A stretch of 64,000 nucleotides of DNA from Branchiostoma lanceolatum (taxonomy: Eukaryota > Chordata > Leptocardii > Amphioxiformes > Branchiostomatidae): contig NC_089731.1 of the NCBI RefSeq assembly GCF_035083965.1, forward strand, positions 813,501 to 877,500. Reading direction: 5' to 3'. Shown here one piece after another: positions 58,701 through 64,000 of the stretch. Both the position numbers and the translations under genes were made by a program. Numbering within the stretch: position 1 is the first letter of the stretch; the number at the start of each line of letters is the position of its first letter. The notes beneath the pieces were generated by a model that searched no databases, was not told where the DNA came from, and saw only the letters and a program-made list of their open reading frames with translations.

Positions 58701-61700
58701 AAGATTCTCCTTATTCAGTGAGTTAAATACAACTGTATGCTGCCATTGGTAAGAAATATCAAACATATCTGCAAGCCGTATGTACAATGTATGTAAGACT
58801 AAATGTTGATGGAATGAACTGCAAACTACAGGCAAACTAAGCTACACTAATCTAAGCTGAACTGAACTGAATGGAATTTAATCCCCTGAGCTTCACTAAA
58901 CTTGCAATGCAGTACATTATCAATTACTCACTACTATATCACTGAACTACAACTAAATACAAGTTGAATAGATGATATGACATGAAATGGAATGAAATGG
59001 AATGAAATAAATACAACTGTTGTGCTTAAGCCACACCAATTTGATTTCTTGGTTCTCAAACATTTAGGGTAAAATTTCAGAAAGAGGATTAACACTGAAG
59101 ACAAATGTCTTAGACAGAAATGTTGAATCTGATACGTTGTATCACTCCCTGAAACTGTGTGTACAAAGTACAGACTTTCCCCTCAGACCCTGTTTTCATG
59201 TTCATTTGATAAGTCTGAGAACCTAATCTCCAAGCAGATGTGGGGAAGCTAAATTGTTACATTTTCCTAGCGGCCATTTTCTGTGTCACACTGTCTCCTC
59301 AACTTCAGTTTGACACAGAATATGGCAGCAAGGAAAACGTAACAATTCAGCCTCCCCAAACATCTAGTGTTACAAGCAGTAGCGGTAAGGTAGTATTCAG
59401 TATTTGACTGTACTGCTGCAGGGGTCCCTGACACAGGGATGGGCAGCAATCGGCTGTTTTCAAACGGATCTGTCCAGCAGGTCTTCTTGAGTAGGTAGAT
59501 TACTAGTATTATTATTATTCAGACTTGCAAGTCTGCCACGTAACATTTTCAATAAAGTTTCAAAAGTTTCAATGTTTCATTATGGGAACCAACAGATGAA
59601 ATTGGTGTGGCCTTATAAATAAAACTGATGATTGAAGCTTAATTCTTTACCAGTTCCTCCACCAGCGGTATGTCAGCTGGGGCCTCCATGACCTTGAGGA
59701 CAGCAGAGGTCACGCTGTTCCGCTTCTGTTCTGGCATGGACAGCAGAGGCTTCATGGTGTAGCCGAGCTCTGCGGAAAACAACAAAATGACCAACATTAA
59801 TATATTACCCAGTCAAAAAAAGTAGGTTCACATGACTTTGTTTACTTGGCCTGTACAAAGAAATTGCTTATAAAGATAAAAGCTCACTGAATAGATAATC
59901 ATCTCTACTAGTTCATATCACAGATGTGACAAACCAGACTTGCACGCTACCGGAAAGGGTTGTAATCCTTTGGCATTGTGCTTGATGAAAAGTGCTTAGG
60001 AAAGGACCCTCTTTATACAGTATAAAACATTAAGTCCAGTGGAAGATAACATAGCTAACTGGCTTACTTTTACCTACTTCCATTGGTTTGTATAGCACAC
60101 ACAAAGCAGGTTAAACGCAAATTTGAAATTCATCGGAACCCACCTGTATTTGGCGGAGCAGCCACCTGCACGACCCCAGGGCCAGATTTGGCAGCGAAAC
60201 CAAACAAACAAATTAGAGTTGACTAGAACCCACCTGTATTTGGCGGAGAATCCGGCTGCACAACCCCTGCCCCTGGCTTGGTGGCGAACCCTCCGTTCCC
60301 GTCTCTCGTGTACTTCAGGTCGATGCCGCCATCTTCCTTCACTAGGATCTCGCACACGTTGTACGCCAGCGGGGTCGCCGGCGGCAGGTCAAACACCTTG
60401 TCAACCTCGTTGCTTATCTCTCCTTCTTCGTTAATGTTGGCCTGTGAAAAACAACAGAAACCGAATTATTACTGTAATTTTTGATTTATTAACTGTCACT
60501 TAATTGTAGCTGATTTAACGGTCACTAGTCAACAGCTAAACTTTCATCATCGCAAATATTTGATCACTAATATTTGAGACAGTAATGTTTGTTCCCATCG
60601 TTAGAATAAAATGCCGTGACCTACTCCATTCTCCCCAAACCGCTGTATTTTCCTGCTGCTATATTAAAGTGATTTACAGTATTTAGTAGAGAGAAAAACA
60701 AACATGTTTTTTTGATTTGGTATTCGAATCTTTGACAGCGGCGCACTCAGTGCACGCTAAGTGCATTCGAAATATTGTAGGGAAGCCTGATACAAGTAGA
60801 AGCCTGTGCGATAACCCACACTATCACTTGGTCCAGAACACCTGTATCAAACGTTATCGCAGCCAGGTATGACATAAAAGGAAATACAAAGCTGGCACTA
60901 CATTACCCTGCATGTGGTACCCCCCAGACCCACCGTGGTACCCCCCAGACCCACCGTGGTACCCCCTAGACCCACCGTGGTACCCCCCAGACCCACCGTG
61001 GTGCCCCCCAGACCCACCGTGGTACCCCCCAGACCCACCGTGGAACCCCCCAGACCCACCGTGGTACCCCCCAGACCCACCGTGGTACCCCCCAGACCTA
61101 CCGTGGTACCCCCCAGACCCACCGTGGTACCCCCCAGACCCACCGTGGTACCCCCCAGACCCACCGTGGTCCCCCCCAGACCCACCGTGGAACCCCCCAG
61201 ACCCACCGTGGTACCCCCCAGACCCACCGTGGTACCCCCCAGACCCACCATGGTACCCCCCAGACCCACCGTGGTACCCCCCAGAGGGCCCAGACCCACC
61301 GTGGTACCCCCCAGACCCACCGTGGAACCCCCCAGACCCACCGTGGTACCCCCCCAGACCCACCGTGGTACCCCCCAGACCCACCGTGGTGCCCCCCAGA
61401 CCCACTGTGGTGCCCCCCCTCCCCCCGGACCCACCGTGGTACCCCCCAGACCCACCGTGGTACCCCCCAGACCCACCGTGGTGCCCCCCAGACCCACCGT
61501 GGTACCCCCCAGACCCACCGTGGTGCCCAGCGCGATGGTGGCCTTCTGGTTCCCCTCCACGTCCTCCTCGGAGCTCAGCACTGAAGGGTTAATAGTGCAG
61601 GCTGTCCCCACGACAACGCACAGCACGTTACGGGGGTTCTGTCTCACCTCGTTCACAAAGTCATGACGAAAGTCGACAAATCTGTAAAAACATGACAGGT

Positions 61701-63104
61701 CACATGACTATGGAGATCATCACTGAAGGGTTAATGGATGGAGCTTAGCACTGATGTTTTCTTCTCATTTTTTTTCCTTTTTCATTTTTTGCCAAGACAG
61801 TTCTTTTACTTGTCTTAAGCTACCTTTTTTCCAGGGCCTGCATCAAAGTCGGCACGTCGACGTCACACTTGTTGACCTTGCCAAAGCTGGCCTTGATGGA
61901 GACCATGCCGGACCCACTCACATCCAGGTCAACCTCCTTCAGGATCTTAGAGCCGACCGAGCCCTTCACCGAGAAGTGAGACGTCTTGTTGTACTCAACT
62001 AGGGTCCTGGATAGAGAGGGAAACAACAGCAAGGTTTAGGCTTGTGTCAGATCAATTACATAAGCTTATGGCACCTTTAACTGTGGTTTAAACTTTAAGG
62101 TGAGGATTTAAAAGTAGATCATATCCATACAGTTTTCAAGGTATGCTTGGAGCCCAGAAAGACAAAAGGGAGATGTGGCTTTTCTGTATCCATGGCCAAT
62201 TAACCATAATTAGGATAATTGTCTAGCAGCGATTAAGAGTAGTCTGCATAAATAGAAAAAAATGAGAAAATGCATGTGTGGTAAAAAGATAGATTATATC
62301 CACTTCGTCCAATTAACTGTCCAGGTTAACACTTAGACACTTAACGCTTACGTATTTTGCACCTACATAAGTCTTAACTTCTATAGACTTGACAACAAAA
62401 CGTCAGCAAACTACCGGTATATGGTTGGAGCTGCATTAGTCTTTTGGAACGGACGTAAACTGGGGCTCCAGTGATTGAGGAGTTGCCCCGAGTTGGCAGT
62501 AGAACAACCTCATAGAAGAGGGCCTGCATGCCCCTTTTACGTAGAGCGTAATCGGCTGTTTTAATTTTACATAGAGCGTTGCCGACCACTCCATAACTTA
62601 GCGTAGAGCGTAGGGAGGCTTTTCTGAATTTAACGTAGAGCGTAGGGAGGCTTTTCTGAATTTAACGTAGAGCGTAGGGAGGCTTTTCTGAATTTAACGT
62701 ATCTAGCGTAGGGAGGCTTTCTGAATTTAGCGTATTACATAGACGGCCCTCCGAATTTAGCATAGAGCGTTGTCGGGACCCCCCATGCAGGCCCTCATAG
62801 ATGGGTACCTACTGGCTATACTTCAGATGAAGCTAGATTATACACAAAGATGTCTTAAGAAATATTCATATGTCTTAAGTTACCTGCAATCCACCTTCAC
62901 GTCTATCTCCTCCGTCTTGGTGAGGATCTGGTGGATCTTGAAGGACGTTGGCAGGTACCTCGCACTCTGCCAAAACCACTTGGGGTTCTTCTTGACAGCG
63001 ACGTGCAGCGGGCGGCACTTGTCGGCGGAGTTCAGGTCCGGCACGGGTAGGAGGGAGTCCTTCCCCACCGCCTTCACAAAACCAGACACAGCCGCCTCGA
63101 ACAT
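55733..63104 (-). CDS. GSDME: Gasdermin E-like protein
   Basis: Gasdermins are cytosolic effectors: a protease cuts the linker and the released N-terminal domain forms membrane pores in inflammatory cell death. Nine exons on the minus strand: 63104-62884, 62006-61824, 61681-61519, 60441-60234, 59769-59651, 57390-57277, 56872-56806, 56367-56297 and 55948-55733, giving 453 residues with closed phases. N-terminal landmarks: MFEAAVSGFVKAVG, ADKCRPL, KASFGKVNKCDVDV, NVLCVVVGTA and PPATPLAYNVCEILV, all matching the GSDME/pejvakin branch. Exons 5-9 give a C-terminal domain like that of GSDME, absent in pejvakin, so GSDME is preferred. The linker has VVQPD/S around residue 253, a possible caspase-type site (inference). 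Exon 3 ends at the border of a 21-bp minisatellite, and its donor is repeated in every unit. The start codon region is repeated seven times upstream. Confidence 0.9.
56503..56572. repeat. 23-bp tandem repeat
   Basis: Three units of TTCAGTACCAAGGACAGAGG-type sequence in a gasdermin intron. Confidence 0.85.
57549..58098 (-). repeat. 17-bp minisatellite in a gasdermin intron
   Basis: About 32 copies of a 17-bp unit (GGCAACCACCTGACATA-type). Because 17 is not a multiple of three, the array stays open in all three frames of the minus strand as a 17-residue pseudo-repeat; it is not a protein. Confidence 0.95.
60137..60205 (-). pseudogene. Duplicate of the gasdermin exon 60441-60234 end and donor
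   Basis: GAACCCACCTGTATTTGGCGGAG.. recurs 91 bases apart at 60137 and 60228. The genuine copy is the 3' end of the fourth exon; the second copy keeps the donor but has lost the frame. Confidence 0.75.
60914..61533 (-). repeat. 21-bp GC-rich minisatellite carrying the gasdermin exon 3 donor
   Basis: About 29 copies of a 21-bp unit. On the minus strand each unit reads ACCACG/GTGGGTCTGGGGG.., so it contains the exon end ACG and donor GTGGGT. Read through, it gives the heptapeptide TTVGLGG in frame with exon 3. Four interruptions (near 61284, 61346 and 61412-61430) break the register. The G-rich strand is the transcribed-sense strand and could form G-quadruplexes. Confidence 0.95.
62597..62770. 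repeat. 32-bp tandem repeat in the first gasdermin intron
   Basis: Five to six units of AACGTAGAGCGTAGGGAGGC..TTTTCTGAATTT, decaying toward 62770. It lies next to a dispersed SINE-like fragment (62450-62530). Confidence 0.85.
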
Positions 63105-63900
63105 TTCTTCCTGTTTCATGGAAAATATCGTCATTAATGAGACACAACTAACTTGAGAGATGCACATGTAGACAAGAGATCTCTTGTGTGAGTCCTTCCC
63201 CCACCTCCTTTACAAACCCGGACACAGCCGCCTCGAGCATTTCCTCCTACATCCATGGGAAATATCATCATTGATAAGTCACAACTAACTTGAGAGATGC
63301 ACATGTAGACAAGAGATCTCTTTTGTGAGTCCTTCCCAACTGCCTTCACAAACCCAGACACGGCCGCCTCAAACATTTCCTCCTACATCCGTGGGAAATA
63401 TCATCAATAAGACACAACTAACTTGAGAGATGTACATGTAGACAGAGATCTCTTTTGTGAGTCCTTCCCAACTGCCTTCACGAACCCTGACACTGCGGCC
63501 TCAAACATCTCGTCCTGTTTCATGAAAAATATCATCATTAATAAGTCACAACTAACTTGAGAGATCTCTTTTGTGAGTCCTTCCCAACTGCCTTCACAAA
63601 CCCAGACAATGCGGCCTCGAACATTTCCTTCTACATCCGTGGGAAATATCATCATTAATAAGTCACAACTAACTTGAGAGATGCACATGTAAACAAGAGA
63701 TCTCTTTTCTAAGTCTTTCCCCCACCTCCTTTACAAACCCAGACACTGCGGCCTCGAAAATTTCTTCCTGTTTCATGGAAAATATCATCATCAATAAGTC
63801 ACAACTAACTTGAGAGATGCACACGTAGACAAGAGATCTCTTTTGTGAGTCCTTCCCAACTGCCTTCACACACCTGGATACTGCTGCCTCAAACATCTCT
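63105..63900 (-). repeat. Tandem copies of the gasdermin start-codon region (136-bp unit)
   Basis: Six further copies of the first about 17 codons with preceding sequence follow the true start at 63104: ATG at 63240, 63376, 63508, 63624 and 63896, and an ATT at 63760. Spacings are 136, 136, 132, 116, 136 and 136. Each copy matches through GKDS and then diverges into a shared non-coding segment (AAGAGATCTCTTGTCTACAT), with no good splice donor. Confidence 0.9.
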
Positions 63901-63920
63901 TCCTGTTTTGTGGAAAATAT

Positions 63921-64000
63921 TCACAGACACCATACAAATACTCATATGTCCCCTGCACCATCCCCCAGTGGAATGCCCTGCCTGGCACGGTTGTGACGGC
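63921..64000 (+). mobile_element. Fragment of a LINE reverse-transcriptase C-terminus (at window edge)
   Basis: The plus strand reads SYVPCTIPQWNALPGTVVT, a pattern found at the end of many non-LTR retrotransposon proteins (compare [14 protein letters not shown] in the element at 20655). It is cut by the window end. Confidence 0.4.

Noticed and set aside
60914..61666. Long open frames on both strands over the 21-bp repeat, up to 252 codons
   Set aside because: They are a by-product of a repeat whose length is a multiple of three. Only the exon 3 part (61681-61519) has gasdermin homology and proper borders.
63105..63900. Upstream gasdermin start copies as separate gasdermin genes
   Set aside because: Each copy holds only about 17 codons and has no splice donor to reach the next exon.

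Overview
The window is animal nuclear DNA from an intron-rich invertebrate deuterostome, most likely an amphioxus (Branchiostoma). The evidence is the gene content (fibrinogen-related proteins, a gasdermin E-type gene, a mosaic protease gene), short introns of a few hundred bases with canonical GT-AG borders, and many microsatellites, minisatellites, SINE-like and MITE-like repeats. Genes were assembled by eye from exon homology, splice borders and reading phase. In every multi-exon gene below the phases close without a frame break.

Layout. (1) 1016-6464 (+): a secreted matrix metalloproteinase with cysteine switch, zinc site and hemopexin propeller; the signal-peptide exon is not seen. (2) 8316-24024 (+): a 20-exon mosaic gene with signal peptide, weak coiled coil, two Ig domains, two complete trypsin-like protease domains in tandem, two EGF, two CCP/sushi and a C-terminal fibrinogen domain, about 1213 residues. 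A 5'-truncated non-LTR retrotransposon with an open RT frame sits in its last intron. (3) 26661-31252 (+): a plain fibrinogen-related protein whose signal/coiled-coil exon, fibrinogen exons, upstream repeat and 3' flank are paralogous to gene 2. (4) 32171-52886 (-): TTI1, the TELO2-interacting HEAT-repeat protein of the TTT complex, in 25 exons. (5) 46210-47895 (+): a third fibrinogen-related gene nested in a TTI1 intron on the opposite strand. (6) 55733-63104 (-): a gasdermin E-like gene of 9 exons (453 residues).

Themes. Genes 1, 2, 3, 5 and 6 fit extracellular matrix remodelling, recognition, proteolysis and inflammatory cell death, although no shared regulation is shown. Gene 2 puts ficolin-like recognition and MASP-like parts (CCP, EGF, S1) in one chain, and is the best candidate for an undescribed system. 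A second theme is repeated tandem duplication across exon-intron borders: 35-bp, 38-bp and 21-bp minisatellites that each carry the host exon's splice donor; a 153-bp duplication in TTI1 that turned coding sequence into introns and added two 34-residue exons; seven copies of the gasdermin start region; and duplicated exon ends in the metalloproteinase, TTI1 and gasdermin.
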